A stretch of 64,000 nucleotides of DNA. Origin: Maridesulfovibrio ferrireducens. GTDB lineage: Bacteria; Desulfobacterota; Desulfovibrionia; Desulfovibrionales; Desulfovibrionaceae. The notes under the pieces were generated by a model, which was not told the DNA's origin, did no database searches, and saw only the letters and a list, made by a program, of their open reading frames with translations. The position numbers and the translations under genes were made by a program. Numbering within the stretch: position 1 is the first letter of the stretch; each line of letters starts with the position of its first letter. Below are positions 26,413 through 36,095 of this stretch, piece after piece. The stretch lies in assembly GCF_016342405.1 (NCBI RefSeq), contig NZ_JAEINN010000002.1, forward strand, positions 1 through 64,000, written 5' to 3'.

Positions 26413-27898
26413 TGAAATAAAAACCAACAATCCAAGTGCATTAAAATCTATCCATAAAGTTCCTAAATTAGATAAATTTCCTATTTCTGCCATTCCTTTG
26501 GGGTGTCTATTGTTTTTAGCAATGATTTCTTTAGTTGCTTCTGGTTGGAAAATTGCGAAAATAGAACTGGAACGAAGTGAAGTAACAACAGAAAGAAGGC
26601 TTCTTGAAAAAGATAAAGCTGATTTTCTCAAGCATAAAAGAGAATTACCTCAACTGGCAGGGAAAATATCAGATTTAAATATTCAGATAGTCGAGAGAGA
26701 AGGAACTTTAGCTGAAATTCAAAACAGGTATAATAGTTTCAAAAATAAAGCAGGCCAAAAAGAGCAAGAGTTAGCAAATGCAGATAGCCTCTTAAAAGTT
26801 GCACAAGCGGAGAAACAAACCGCTCTTATGATATATGAAAAACTTCAAGCGAGTATTGAAGTTAATACTGAACAGCTTAATAAAATATCAAATAAAGTTA
26901 TAAAGCTTCAAGAAAAAGAACGGCTTTATGAGGAAAATAATAAAAAACTTGCAAGTCAAAAAGTATATCTTGCTGCACAAAAGGCGAATCTTACCGCTGC
27001 TGTAGAAGAAGCAAAGCAAGAGCAAAAACAAGAACGTAGCCGCTTAAAAGAAATGAGTCAGGAGCGCGCAGAACTAGAAAAAATATCTTTACGTTTCAAG
27101 CAAATGGCTCTTTCGCTTAAAAAGGTTACTTCACAGATAGAAATAACTGCGAAAACTGCCAAAGATGCAACTGAAAACCTAGTCCAAACGGAAAAGAAAT
27201 TCGTTACCCAAAATATAGACCTGAAGACTGCTGTTGCAAATTTAAAAATTGATCAAGTAGATTTAAAGGGTATTAATAAGGAATTAAAAGATCATAATAA
27301 AAATGTAAAAACAGTGAATCGTAGCTTAACCGGAACCATAGAAGAATTTCAGAAAAAAGTAACTTCGATTAGTTCACAAGCTAAAACTTTAAGTACCGTT
27401 CTTACGGGATTTGATTCTCAAAATATGGACATGAACAGCGCCTTAACTAAGTTCTCTGCAACCCTCTCCTCTTTTGACTCATGGCCGACTAAATTTGAGA
27501 CGATTCAAGAAAAACATCAAAAAACTTTACAATCAGTAGATGATCTGTCCGAACAGCTTATCAAACAAAATGATGTCCTAATCTCAACGGCACAAAACAT
27601 GAACAGTTCCGGACAAAGTCTGACAGCCTTAACTCCTGCCCTTAAAGAAGAAATTGCAAAGCTAAAGTCACTAAATGCCCAATATACACAGTTAGATAAG
27701 GATAAAAATAGCATGCTTTCCTCTGCTAATGAATTAAAAATTGCCGGTAATAATATTTCCATATTAACTCCGGAACTTGAAAAAAATATAAATAAACTCA
27801 GTACTATGAATGGTGATATCAGGAATATTCAGATTCAAATGAAAGAACAAATGCAAAAACTAAATAAACTTAATGCAGTTCAGTCTACAGCTGAATAA
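26405..27898 (+). CDS. Membrane-anchored long coiled-coil protein
   Basis: 497 aa. One membrane helix (~30-48, AIPLGCLLFLAMISLVASGW) lies near the N-terminus, and nearly all of the rest is charged heptad-like coiled coil to ~260, then a more Ser/Thr/Asn-rich helical region with recurring LTPAL/LTPEL. Topology predicts a long cytoplasmic rod. It overlaps the helicase gene by 8 nt and precedes the coiled-coil McrB-like gene, so it is probably a scaffold of the same complex. Similar in plan to bacterial sensor-rod proteins such as ZorA, but no MotA-like part is present. Confidence 0.7.
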   Translation: MNDEIKTNNPSALKSIHKVPKLDKFPISAIPLGCLLFLAMISLVASGWKIAKIELERSEVTTERRLLEKDKADFLKHKRELPQLAGKISDLNIQIVEREGTLAEIQNRYNSFKNKAGQKEQELANADSLLKVAQAEKQTALMIYEKLQASIEVNTEQLNKISNKVIKLQEKERLYEENNKKLASQKVYLAAQKANLTAAVEEAKQEQKQERSRLKEMSQERAELEKISLRFKQMALSLKKVTSQIEITAKTAKDATENLVQTEKKFVTQNIDLKTAVANLKIDQVDLKGINKELKDHNKNVKTVNRSLTGTIEEFQKKVTSISSQAKTLSTVLTGFDSQNMDMNSALTKFSATLSSFDSWPTKFETIQEKHQKTLQSVDDLSEQLIKQNDVLISTAQNMNSSGQSLTALTPALKEEIAKLKSLNAQYTQLDKDKNSMLSSANELKIAGNNISILTPELEKNINKLSTMNGDIRNIQIQMKEQMQKLNKLNAVQSTAE

Positions 27899-27920
27899 AC
27901 ACACAAGATAAGGATTTAAC

Positions 27921-30131
27921 ATGCTGTTTTCAACGTCTATTTGGGCAATTGGTGTCATACTTGTTTTCATTGTAATGATTGTTATTCTTATTTCGCACAT
28001 ATATATGTCAAAGCGGTTCAAGTCTTATCAAACGGATGAAGGTGACGTTGTAGATTCATCCGCATATTTAAAAATATTGCAGAGTGATAAGACTCAGATT
28101 GAGAATTGGATAAGCGAACATAAGAATGAATTGTTAACTGTTGAAGCAGACAGAAAAGAACAAGAAATTCTACGTGGTGAGCTTGCAAAATTAATAGAAG
28201 ATGGCGCAACGGTCTTGGCTCAAAATGAGTTCTATCGAAAGGAAGTAGGGGAACTTGAAAATCAAAAGTTTTTACTCACATCAAATTTGACACAGCAAAG
28301 AAATGAATTAGCATTTCTAGAAAAATCTAAAAAAGAATATGATGAAATCGTTGCGCAACTGCCGCTATTAAAAAAAGAAGTTGAAGACGCTAAGGTAATC
28401 ACGGGAAAAGTTTATGAGTACAAAGCTGAACTAGAAAATTTGATCATGAAGCAAAACCAACAAAGAGAAGAAATTAATAAGCTTGAAGCAATAAAAAAAG
28501 AATATAATGAAATTACAGCGCAACTACCTAATCTCAAAGAGCAAGAGAGCAGTGCAAGAGACATAATAGTAAAAGCAATAGAGTTTAGGGTTGAGCTTGA
28601 AAAGTTAGAAAAGGTAATCGTTGAAAAAAGACAAGAATTGCAAAACAATGGATTAGAATTAGAAAAAATAAAGAAAAAATACAATGAAATAAATATACAA
28701 TTAGTTGATAGAGAAAAAGAAAGCGAAAAAGAAAAAGCAAAAATAGCCGAAGAACTGAAAAACTTAAAAATTACACAAAACAAAACAGATAGACAATTAC
28801 AAGAGAAAAGAAGTGAACTTAAGGTGGTAACAGATAAACTGCTAGAACAAAAAGAGACTATCGATCATCTACGGGCTAAAGAAGCAGTCTTAAGCAGCAA
28901 AATAGAAACACACCGTAAAGAAATGGGCGAAGAGACTGAAGAAGACTCCTGTCATGCTTATATAGACCTCATCGGTGGAGAGAATCTTGATTGTCTAAAA
29001 GAAAAAGATTTTGAAAATCCTAACCTTGAAACTGATGAAGATAGTGCATTAAAAACTGTTCGTACAAAACTTGCTGAAAATAACTATATTTTTCCTAAGA
29101 GAATTATTGATGCATTCCATACCAGTCTAAAAAGTCAATCCATCAATCCTTTAACTGTACTTGCCGGAGTCTCTGGTACAGGTAAAACACTATTGCCCAA
29201 ATGTTATGCCGACATAATGGGGATGCATTCTCATATCATGGCCGTTCAGCCTCGCTGGGATTCCCCCCAAGATTTATTTGGGTTTTATAATGTGCTTGAG
29301 AAAAAATACAAAGCCACTGACCTTTCTAGGGCATTATTCCGTATGGATCAATATCAAGGTAAGGTTAATGACCATTGCAGCTGGACTCAAGATCGCATGT
29401 TGCTTGTACTGCTTGATGAAATGAACCTAGCACGCACTGAGTATTATTTTAGTGAATTCTTGTCCAAATTAGAACTAAGACGACAAGTTGATGAAAATGA
29501 ATCCAGCGACAGGTCAAAAGCCTCTGTAGAGCTAAGCGACCAGTATAAAGTATGGATAAATAGTAATGTACTGTTTGTAGGAACTATGAATGAAGATGAA
29601 ACCACGCAAACTCTTTCTGATAAAGTCTTGGATAGAGCGAACGTTCTACGCTTTGGAAGACCTGCGAAGCGTACAGAAAACAAAAATGGATCTAGTGCAA
29701 ACAGAATGTCTTCACATGGAAAATATCTTTCACATAAAACATGGAACAGCTGGATCAAAAAACCCCAGAATACAGGGTGGAGTGATGATGTCTCTAGATG
29801 GATCACGGAATTAAATGAAGCTCTCGACTCCATAGGTAGGCCATTCGGATATAGAGTAGAAGACGCGGTGATGAGTTATGTGGCAAACTATCCGAAAGTT
29901 GAAAGCAGAGATAGATATAAGTTAGCTTTTGCAGATCAAATTGAACAAAAAATTCTCCCCAAATTACGTGGCGCGGACTGCGATGAAGCCGGGTCATGCT
30001 TGAGGCGAGTGTCTGAAATAATCTCAGAAACAAACGATGAAGCGTTAAAAGACGCTTTTGATGAAGCCCAGACCAACAGCCGGTCTGTGGGAACGTTCCA
30101 GTGGCGTGGTGTTACTAGAAAGGATGATTAA
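27921..30131 (+). CDS. Coiled-coil McrB-like GTPase (CnuB-like)
   Basis: 736 aa. Residues ~7-29 are a membrane helix, ~40-340 continuous coiled coil, ~370-700 an McrB-type AAA+ domain. GVSGTGKT near 416 is Walker A, LLVLLDEMNLAR near 495 Walker B, and VGTMNEDET near 555 occupies the McrB signature (usually MNTAD), followed by LSDKVLDRAN. McrB GTPases form hexamers that drive a McrC nuclease. The membrane helix plus coiled coil is the hallmark of CoCoNuT-class systems. AAGGATTTAAC precedes the ATG, and the McrC-like gene starts 5 nt after the stop. Confidence 0.85.
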   Translation: MLFSTSIWAIGVILVFIVMIVILISHIYMSKRFKSYQTDEGDVVDSSAYLKILQSDKTQIENWISEHKNELLTVEADRKEQEILRGELAKLIEDGATVLAQNEFYRKEVGELENQKFLLTSNLTQQRNELAFLEKSKKEYDEIVAQLPLLKKEVEDAKVITGKVYEYKAELENLIMKQNQQREEINKLEAIKKEYNEITAQLPNLKEQESSARDIIVKAIEFRVELEKLEKVIVEKRQELQNNGLELEKIKKKYNEINIQLVDREKESEKEKAKIAEELKNLKITQNKTDRQLQEKRSELKVVTDKLLEQKETIDHLRAKEAVLSSKIETHRKEMGEETEEDSCHAYIDLIGGENLDCLKEKDFENPNLETDEDSALKTVRTKLAENNYIFPKRIIDAFHTSLKSQSINPLTVLAGVSGTGKTLLPKCYADIMGMHSHIMAVQPRWDSPQDLFGFYNVLEKKYKATDLSRALFRMDQYQGKVNDHCSWTQDRMLLVLLDEMNLARTEYYFSEFLSKLELRRQVDENESSDRSKASVELSDQYKVWINSNVLFVGTMNEDETTQTLSDKVLDRANVLRFGRPAKRTENKNGSSANRMSSHGKYLSHKTWNSWIKKPQNTGWSDDVSRWITELNEALDSIGRPFGYRVEDAVMSYVANYPKVESRDRYKLAFADQIEQKILPKLRGADCDEAGSCLRRVSEIISETNDEALKDAFDEAQTNSRSVGTFQWRGVTRKDD

Positions 30132-30136
30132 TCCTT

Positions 30137-31807
30137 ATGAATGAAGTAATTGGGCAAATTCATTATTTTCCGTGGTCAATAGGGTCTGCTAATGAAACGG
30201 TTGACATAATAGGAACACATGTCGAATGCCCGTTTTATGGCAGCCCTGTTTTATCTATTGTTCAAGGGGCAGAGCTTTTCATTTCAAGCCGGCATGAGAA
30301 ATTCACTCCTTTAGGAGCTAGTTTCGACACTCTACAAAATAAGTATACTGTATTTGAAGCGCCACATGGAATATTAGCACATAAACATAACAGTCGTAGT
30401 TCTTTATCGCTTTTGTATGACAAAAAGTATCAAACAATTGAATTCCAAATGATTGGTGCTGTTAAACAACAAGAAGAAAAAGTTGAAAATGCGTTGAATG
30501 GTATTGTTTTAGGCTGGTCACAGTTCTTCGATGATTTAATTGAAAATAATCATGTGCAAGAAAATTCTCAAGGGTTTTATCAGAGCAATCAATTACCTTG
30601 GAAAACTATTAACTCCAAACTGTGTGATCTTGCGGGCAAGGAAGAAGAACCGCGGATGGCCTTAATTATTCATATTGCGCGAAAAATGGAAAAAAATATT
30701 ACGGATGTGGTGAATGGAGCAAGAAAGATTTTATTAAGAACTAGAAAAATGCTCCCGGCGGAACGTCTTGCAGAAGTTGATACAACCTGTGTTCAATGGT
30801 TAGTGCGTCAGGCAGGAAGGACTCTTGCAGAAAAGGCTGCAATGAACAGACATCAACTCCTTGGAATAACAAGAGAAGAAAGCTTTAACACTCTGGAAAA
30901 TATGGTGTTGAAAGATTTTATCTTACGATGTGAGCAGGAATGTCACCGTTATATCCAGACAGAAGTACGAGATAAATTTAAGGAAAATAAAAAGGCACAA
31001 GATGTTAATAAATTTAAAAATCTATGTACTGTTCTCAAGACTCGTGAACAGCTAGAAAATGTAGCAGCCCCACCTCCAGGCTTTTCCCCAAACTATGCGT
31101 TACAAAATGATTCACGGTATAGACTTATCTGGAAACAGTATCAAAGATTGATTCGTCAAGAAGATGAAGAGGATAGAATCTGGGACTGGCAATCTCGTTT
31201 ATGGTCTGATATTGTTAGAGTTTTAGTAAATACACGACTACATTCTAGATCGAAAATGGAAGAGATCTTAAATTCCAATCTTTCAGTGCGGAAAGAGCAA
31301 AATTTAGGCAGCAGAGTTTATGCCGGATGCGAACCTGGACCTTTTGTAGATAAGAAGGAGTGCCCCGACTTTGTTCTCGAAATTGTTCATTCAGATCAAG
31401 CAGAAAAACATCCTGTCACGAGAAAATTGGGGCGCACAGGCGGGCATATGTTTCTTGTCGCCAACTCGCTTAATGAGGATATCCGTTCACGAGTAATTAT
31501 TATATGGGCAGTGCACCTTGCTTCTTCTGAAAATAAACTTTCATGGCAAGCATTATGCGAATCCGCACAACAAAATTTGAAACGACACCAAAGTTCTCTA
31601 GAAGATAGACAGAGACGTTTTCCTGTTTTGAAAGGGCTTGTTTTTGCTAGCGATATTGATAATACCAGAGTGGACTTTTATCCTGAAACTGATGTGGCGC
31701 TGATGAACGTTCCTATAGATCAAAGGCGATGGGTCGAAACGTTAAATAAAATGGAAGAGGTTTTAGACCTTCTGCTAGATGAATTTTTAGGGGTACTAAA
31801 TGTCTAA
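30137..31807 (+). CDS. McrC/DUF2357-like partner with degenerate nuclease region (CnuC-like)
   Basis: 556 aa. An N-terminal beta-rich region leads to a helical DUF2357/McrC-like middle (ESFNTLENMVLKDFILR; RYRLIWKQYQRLI). The C-terminal part contains ECPDFVLEIVHS near 405-417, the place of the PD-(D/E)xK first Asp. The following strand reads GGHMFLVANSL instead of an (D/E)xK, so the nuclease may be inactive. It lies between the McrB-like gene and the 933-aa gene, overlapping the latter by 8 nt. The McrC assignment comes from order and motifs and needs a profile search. Confidence 0.72.
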   Translation: MNEVIGQIHYFPWSIGSANETVDIIGTHVECPFYGSPVLSIVQGAELFISSRHEKFTPLGASFDTLQNKYTVFEAPHGILAHKHNSRSSLSLLYDKKYQTIEFQMIGAVKQQEEKVENALNGIVLGWSQFFDDLIENNHVQENSQGFYQSNQLPWKTINSKLCDLAGKEEEPRMALIIHIARKMEKNITDVVNGARKILLRTRKMLPAERLAEVDTTCVQWLVRQAGRTLAEKAAMNRHQLLGITREESFNTLENMVLKDFILRCEQECHRYIQTEVRDKFKENKKAQDVNKFKNLCTVLKTREQLENVAAPPPGFSPNYALQNDSRYRLIWKQYQRLIRQEDEEDRIWDWQSRLWSDIVRVLVNTRLHSRSKMEEILNSNLSVRKEQNLGSRVYAGCEPGPFVDKKECPDFVLEIVHSDQAEKHPVTRKLGRTGGHMFLVANSLNEDIRSRVIIIWAVHLASSENKLSWQALCESAQQNLKRHQSSLEDRQRRFPVLKGLVFASDIDNTRVDFYPETDVALMNVPIDQRRWVETLNKMEEVLDLLLDEFLGVLNV

Positions 31808-34601
31808 AAAAATTGTAGGATGTTCCGCTTTCGGATTACGAGATGTGCATTATATAAATCCTGAAAATCTTTCTGGGGAAGAATATTTTTTTGAAGATTT
31901 TTATTTGGCAGACGCGCTCTTACCGCGAAAGAACTCCCAGAAGATTAGGGTTGGCAAAAGTGCAGAACTTGAACGTTTTCAAGCCGGTTTAACTTGGCCT
32001 TTAGAAGCACAAGTTTCTCCAGAAAGCTATCTTCAACGAGTTCCCATTCCTTTTGCGTGGGATGTGCTTGTTCAAGCTGAAGATCGACGAATTCGCTGGG
32101 AATCTAGTAAGAGCGCTTCTTTTTCTGTTGAAAGCATTATAGCTGCTCACGTTCACAACTTAGTTTCTCCAGAGGATAATTTAGTTTTAGCTATTCCAGA
32201 TCATCTAGATGAATTGGGACAAACTGGAATTTTAAAAGAATTACAAAATCTTAATCATCGTGATCCTAAGCTTATTTGGAGAGCTGTTGCAGCAACTTTA
32301 TCATGGAAAGAAAAACTTGATTTATCTAAACTCTGTAATCGAAAAAAACATATTATTGTCATATATATAGGAGCGGATGGAATAGAATTTACACCTATTG
32401 AAATGTTCGACTATACCCCTAAAGATCAAAAGACTTCTTATTGTATTCCAAAGCGCCGCCGTCCTGAAAAAAGAATTCCGTGGACTGGTATGGACTGGGC
32501 AACCTCCGCGCTGCAAAATATATATCATCTTGAAGATAATAATGCGTTTTGGCAATCATTCACCACTGCAAATGAAATATGGAGTACGCTTGCTAATAAT
32601 GATTTTCTCCCTATTCATTCCCCCAAAGTTTGGCATGATGGTAAAAAATGGAAAAGGTGGGAGAATAATCAAGTAAGCCAAACAGAACTATTAAAACTAA
32701 AAGTTGAAACTGCAAGTAAGCTCTATAACCTCAGCTCTAAGTCATGCAAATTAAGAGCGTCTACTTTCAAAGTGGATTGTAATTGGGGAGATTATTTACA
32801 GAATGAATTTAAGGACGTTTTAAAAACAAGTAGAAAAGATAGTAAACTTTTGTCTGTCATTTTCTGTGGTTCGCTTGTTTCTGAAAATATTCCTCAATGG
32901 TTTTTATCACTTATTCCAGAATTAGAAAAATTAGGGGTCTCAGCTCACGGCGACTTGCATGAACAAGAAGTTGGAAAAATTTGGATTCCTAAAATTCAAG
33001 AGGACCCTATTGCTGAAGGGGCGTTTCTTTACGGGGATTATTTGCAAGATAATTTGCCTACGTATTTAGATGAATTACCAAGGTTGTCCTTGAAAACTCA
33101 AAAAGATGGCCAACCTAATTGGATGAAATTAGTACAAAAAGATGAAATTCTCGGTGGAGAAGAATATGTAGAAAAAATCCCTAAAATTGTTTCTATTAAA
33201 AAAGGTTACAGTTCTTTAAAATGTCAGCTTTTGCGGGGTAAAAAAGAAAAAAAAGAAATATTAGATCCTGATAAATTTCCAAAATCAAAAAACATCTCCC
33301 CAGCTAAAGCGGCTCTTATTCGTGATTTGGTGAATAAAAGCACAACAAAGAATTTCTCATGGTTTACTAGAATTGAAGAAGACTACGCAAGTGAATATAA
33401 AAATTTTATAACTTTGAACGAGACAGGTAAATTGCTTGAACAACAAGATTCTCCTGTTAGAGAAGTTGTATTTGATTTTCCGGGCAAAGCGTCTCAAAAT
33501 ATACCTGTACGTATTGAAGTAAAAATGAAGCCTGCGAATGGACTTGCGCAAGTAGAAATTATTCCCGAAAATATTGATGGGCGAAGCTACTTTGGTAATA
33601 CTCGGGCTTTTTTAGATTATTCTAAAATGAATTCTATAGCCCTTGGTGGATATGGCTATCCTCCATTGCAAGATATTTTGATAGATCCTAGTGATGAATA
33701 TTTGAATGAGAATTCCTATATATTGCAAAATGTCCTCATTACAAAAGTAGAAGAAGAAGGGTATGATAAAAAAGTTAATAGTTTAAGGACTTTTTTGTCT
33801 TCTAGGTCATATCAAACACAGTTTATGGCAAAAGAGTTTCGTACTAGGATAATAGACCAAAATGGTAATCCGGCAACGAATGAAGGGCAGAAGCTTATTA
33901 ATAAGCTTGTCCAAAAAATAGATTTAGATATGCAAATGGATGTTCATGATGAAAAAAAATTTCGTGATACTCTCTTTGTACGAGGGAGCTGGCTATGGGG
34001 CCAGACGCCTCAATCTGTATTGTCTTATATTAGAAAAATTTTGCAAGGTCAGCCTGAAGGAAATATCTTCAATTATGCTTTAGATGCTGCAGGCCGCTCA
34101 TTTAAAAAAAAGGATGACTTACAGCTTTTGTTTAATGCAGTCCTGAAAAAAAATGAACAAGAATATTTTTCTCCTCAGAAAAAGTATGATGGTATTAAAA
34201 TTAATGGAGCTAGGGCCTGCTACTATGCTCTAATGTATAGCCCAGAAGCGACCCCTGCTCTGAGTATCAATACTGCTAAAAAAATAGCAGAGAGCGCCTT
34301 ACTTCGTCTAAAAAGAATTGGAGAAGGTGCGGGCTATGATAAGCTTTTTTTCCAATTAATATTATTACTTCTCTTTTTGCTACGAGTTAAAAAGCATTCT
34401 GAAACATGTTTTTATAAAATGGATGAAATCTATACTGGGGTATTAATTCAAATAGAAGAAGCTGAAAAATATTTCTCCAAAAAGAGAGACTTAGCAAAAA
34501 AAAATAAGGTGTCAGATGTAAAAAAACTCATACAAGGATTTTTAGACAACCAAGGATCTCTAAGCGATGTAAGTGGGTTGGTAGAAGCCGCTGAAGACTA
34601 G
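31800..34601 (+). CDS. Large protein of the CoCoNuT-like operon, possible actin/Hsp70-fold N-domain
   Basis: 933 aa, no membrane span. The first ~220 residues have an order reminiscent of actin/Hsp70 ATPases: VESIIAAHVHNL, DNLVLAIPDHLDE, LIWRAVAATLSW (like the EPxAAAL segment) and HIIVIYIGADGIEFTPIEM (like a phosphate-binding strand). A second such half may follow near 600 (ALGGYGYPPLQDILI). The C-terminal ~250 residues are helical. The glycine-rich phosphate loops of Hsp70 are not clear, so this is tentative. It overlaps the McrC-like gene by 8 nt and is the last gene before an IS66 remnant. Confidence 0.6.
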   Translation: MSKKIVGCSAFGLRDVHYINPENLSGEEYFFEDFYLADALLPRKNSQKIRVGKSAELERFQAGLTWPLEAQVSPESYLQRVPIPFAWDVLVQAEDRRIRWESSKSASFSVESIIAAHVHNLVSPEDNLVLAIPDHLDELGQTGILKELQNLNHRDPKLIWRAVAATLSWKEKLDLSKLCNRKKHIIVIYIGADGIEFTPIEMFDYTPKDQKTSYCIPKRRRPEKRIPWTGMDWATSALQNIYHLEDNNAFWQSFTTANEIWSTLANNDFLPIHSPKVWHDGKKWKRWENNQVSQTELLKLKVETASKLYNLSSKSCKLRASTFKVDCNWGDYLQNEFKDVLKTSRKDSKLLSVIFCGSLVSENIPQWFLSLIPELEKLGVSAHGDLHEQEVGKIWIPKIQEDPIAEGAFLYGDYLQDNLPTYLDELPRLSLKTQKDGQPNWMKLVQKDEILGGEEYVEKIPKIVSIKKGYSSLKCQLLRGKKEKKEILDPDKFPKSKNISPAKAALIRDLVNKSTTKNFSWFTRIEEDYASEYKNFITLNETGKLLEQQDSPVREVVFDFPGKASQNIPVRIEVKMKPANGLAQVEIIPENIDGRSYFGNTRAFLDYSKMNSIALGGYGYPPLQDILIDPSDEYLNENSYILQNVLITKVEEEGYDKKVNSLRTFLSSRSYQTQFMAKEFRTRIIDQNGNPATNEGQKLINKLVQKIDLDMQMDVHDEKKFRDTLFVRGSWLWGQTPQSVLSYIRKILQGQPEGNIFNYALDAAGRSFKKKDDLQLLFNAVLKKNEQEYFSPQKKYDGIKINGARACYYALMYSPEATPALSINTAKKIAESALLRLKRIGEGAGYDKLFFQLILLLLFLLRVKKHSETCFYKMDEIYTGVLIQIEEAEKYFSKKRDLAKKNKVSDVKKLIQGFLDNQGSLSDVSGLVEAAED

Positions 34602-34876
34602 AAAAAAATCTAAGGATCGCCGTCGGTCGTAAGAAACTAGCTGTTCTCAGGTTCACCCCGAGGAGCAAAATCCGGTGTGACAGTATACTGCCTGGTTGAA
34701 ACAGCAAAAGCCAACAATCTCAATCCCTACGAATATCTGATTTATATATTTGAAAAACTTCCCTTTATAAACTCTGCCCATGACCTTGAAGCATTGCTTC
34801 CATGGGAAATGCCAAAAGACAAAGCAATATAGCAGATTCAATTTACGTTGTAAGGTGCAGGTGTTTCGACGGTTAC
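34602..34876 (+). mobile_element. IS66-family remnant: 3' end of tnpC and right inverted repeat
   Basis: The frame ending at TAG 34830-34832 translates to a typical IS66 transposase C-terminus: LFSGSPRGAKSGV, then CLVETAKANNLNPYEYL and ALLPWEMPKD. In the same frame 34638-34640 is TAG where IS66 proteins have Trp (RN-W-LFS), so the fragment is dead even apart from lacking the rest. The sequence ends at 34876 with GGTTAC, whose reverse complement GTAACC fits an IS66 end. The left part of the element has been deleted up to the 933-aa gene. Confidence 0.85.
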
Positions 34877-35151
34877 GCATTGTCATTACTTACTTTCGCA
34901 GTCTCTGCAGAATAGCCAGCTTGTTGTTTAATATTTTGTTTACTGTACTCTAAATTTACTTTGGATTGAGCTGTCCCTTTAAGACTCTTATTTGTTATTA
35001 TGCCAGTTTCATTATCTATTCCACGATATCCCTTGATGAATTCAGCATTAGCACTTCCATAGCGATCGACAATTTCTGTGTTAGAAGAAGCTACAGCAGT
35101 ATTTTCTATAATATCTTTTTTATTATTATCTTTTTTATTCATATCTGCCAC
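34873..35151 (-). pseudogene. 5' fragment of a larger island gene, truncated by IS66
   Basis: The frame gives ~92 hydrophilic residues ending NIKQQAGYSAETAKVSNDNA. The final codon and the stop (34873-34875) fall in or at the IS66 end, so the natural gene ran further. The motif KGYRGIDNETG...NIKQQAGYSAE resembles the start of large hypothetical island proteins that I cannot name. It begins at a GTG (35151) overlapping the WYL stop, or at the ATG at 35142. Probably non-functional. Confidence 0.6.
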
Positions 35152-36095
35152 TAACTCTTTAATATTTTTGCCTCATTCCCAAAACTACGAACCCAAGACA
35201 TCAGCTCCAGTTCACTCACAGTCCCTATTTCTAAAATGATTGAACCATCATCTTGATCTTCAATCTTTTGATCAGAACTCCATACCCTTTCTCGGACGTA
35301 ATCTGAGGCTCCATCATTAAAGCGGATTCGAAACTTTTTTAATTCATGCCGCTTGAGTCCAAAAGAGCTGAGTTCTTGATCGGCTGCTTCAAAGTTAAAA
35401 CTTTGATCAGTCACGGTAACATCGTCAACTCTATGTATTGCTAATGTCATAGGACGATATTTCTCTGCTTCTCCCTTGGTTGTTTGATACCCCTGCACAT
35501 AAAGGGCATTACTCATAGATATAATCCTTCCAGGGGCAAAAAAATGAATTCGTGCTTCATCCAACCGTTTTGCTCTGTAGGCTACTAGACAAACTCTCTT
35601 CTCTATTGAAGATTGTAGGAGCTTATCTAAAGTCTTGTAATAAGGGGAATAATCAATATATCCTTTCGGATTAAAAGAAACTGGCACGCCTTGAACTTCT
35701 GAACGTTTTTCGTAGTCGTCATTAGCTAATAAGCAAGACAAGTTAAAAATGGTCTTATCTATTCGATTGCAGATTTGTTTAGGGATTATTCCTGAGGCCA
35801 ACTGTTTGCAAAGGCTCAAATATCTTATTTCTTCAAGTTCAAGTCCCAGTGAACTTCTTTGAGGATAAGCTGAAATTTGATAGTATCTACGTCTTCCATC
35901 CCGACCTATCTCAAAATTGGCAACACCAATCTCTTTTTCAATATGTCCTGCAAGCCTGTGTATGGTTTGCCGGGAACAATCCAAGTCAGTAGCTAGATCA
36001 ACTTGAAAATGCCGTCGTCCATCAAACATAAGTTTGAGAAACATTCTCAAAAGTTTTTCACCATATGTAGAGTTTAAATCTTTTTTTATAGGCAT
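35151..36095 (-). CDS. WYL-domain transcriptional regulator (first of two paralogs)
   Basis: 314 aa from the ATG at 36095 (GGGGAAATT upstream); the frame is open to 36146. A winged helix-turn-helix lies at ~10-75 (HFQVDLATDLDCSRQTIHRLAGHIE), the WYL domain at ~150-225 (FAPGRIISMSNALYVQGY), and a C-terminal WCX-like extension (FRIRFNDGASDYVRERVW, SELELMSWVRSFG). It is closely similar along its whole length to the product of 42490. WYL proteins of the BrxR/CapW type repress phage-defence operons and sense nucleic-acid ligands. It is immediately upstream of the truncated gene. Confidence 0.88.
   Translation of the reverse strand: MPIKKDLNSTYGEKLLRMFLKLMFDGRRHFQVDLATDLDCSRQTIHRLAGHIEKEIGVANFEIGRDGRRRYYQISAYPQRSSLGLELEEIRYLSLCKQLASGIIPKQICNRIDKTIFNLSCLLANDDYEKRSEVQGVPVSFNPKGYIDYSPYYKTLDKLLQSSIEKRVCLVAYRAKRLDEARIHFFAPGRIISMSNALYVQGYQTTKGEAEKYRPMTLAIHRVDDVTVTDQSFNFEAADQELSSFGLKRHELKKFRIRFNDGASDYVRERVWSSDQKIEDQDDGSIILEIGTVSELELMSWVRSFGNEAKILKS

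Noticed and set aside
28412-28783. Minus-strand Phe/Ser-rich frame of 123 codons
   Set aside because: It is antisense to Lys/Glu-rich coiled-coil codons of the McrB-like gene.
22984-34601. Zorya or conventional McrBC interpretation
   Set aside because: No MotA-like or SNF2 protein supports Zorya. Coiled coils, membrane helices and a helicase exceed plain McrBC.
34653-34886. Minus-strand frame of 77 codons
   Set aside because: It is antisense to the IS66 transposase remnant, whose plus-strand translation is clearly recognisable.
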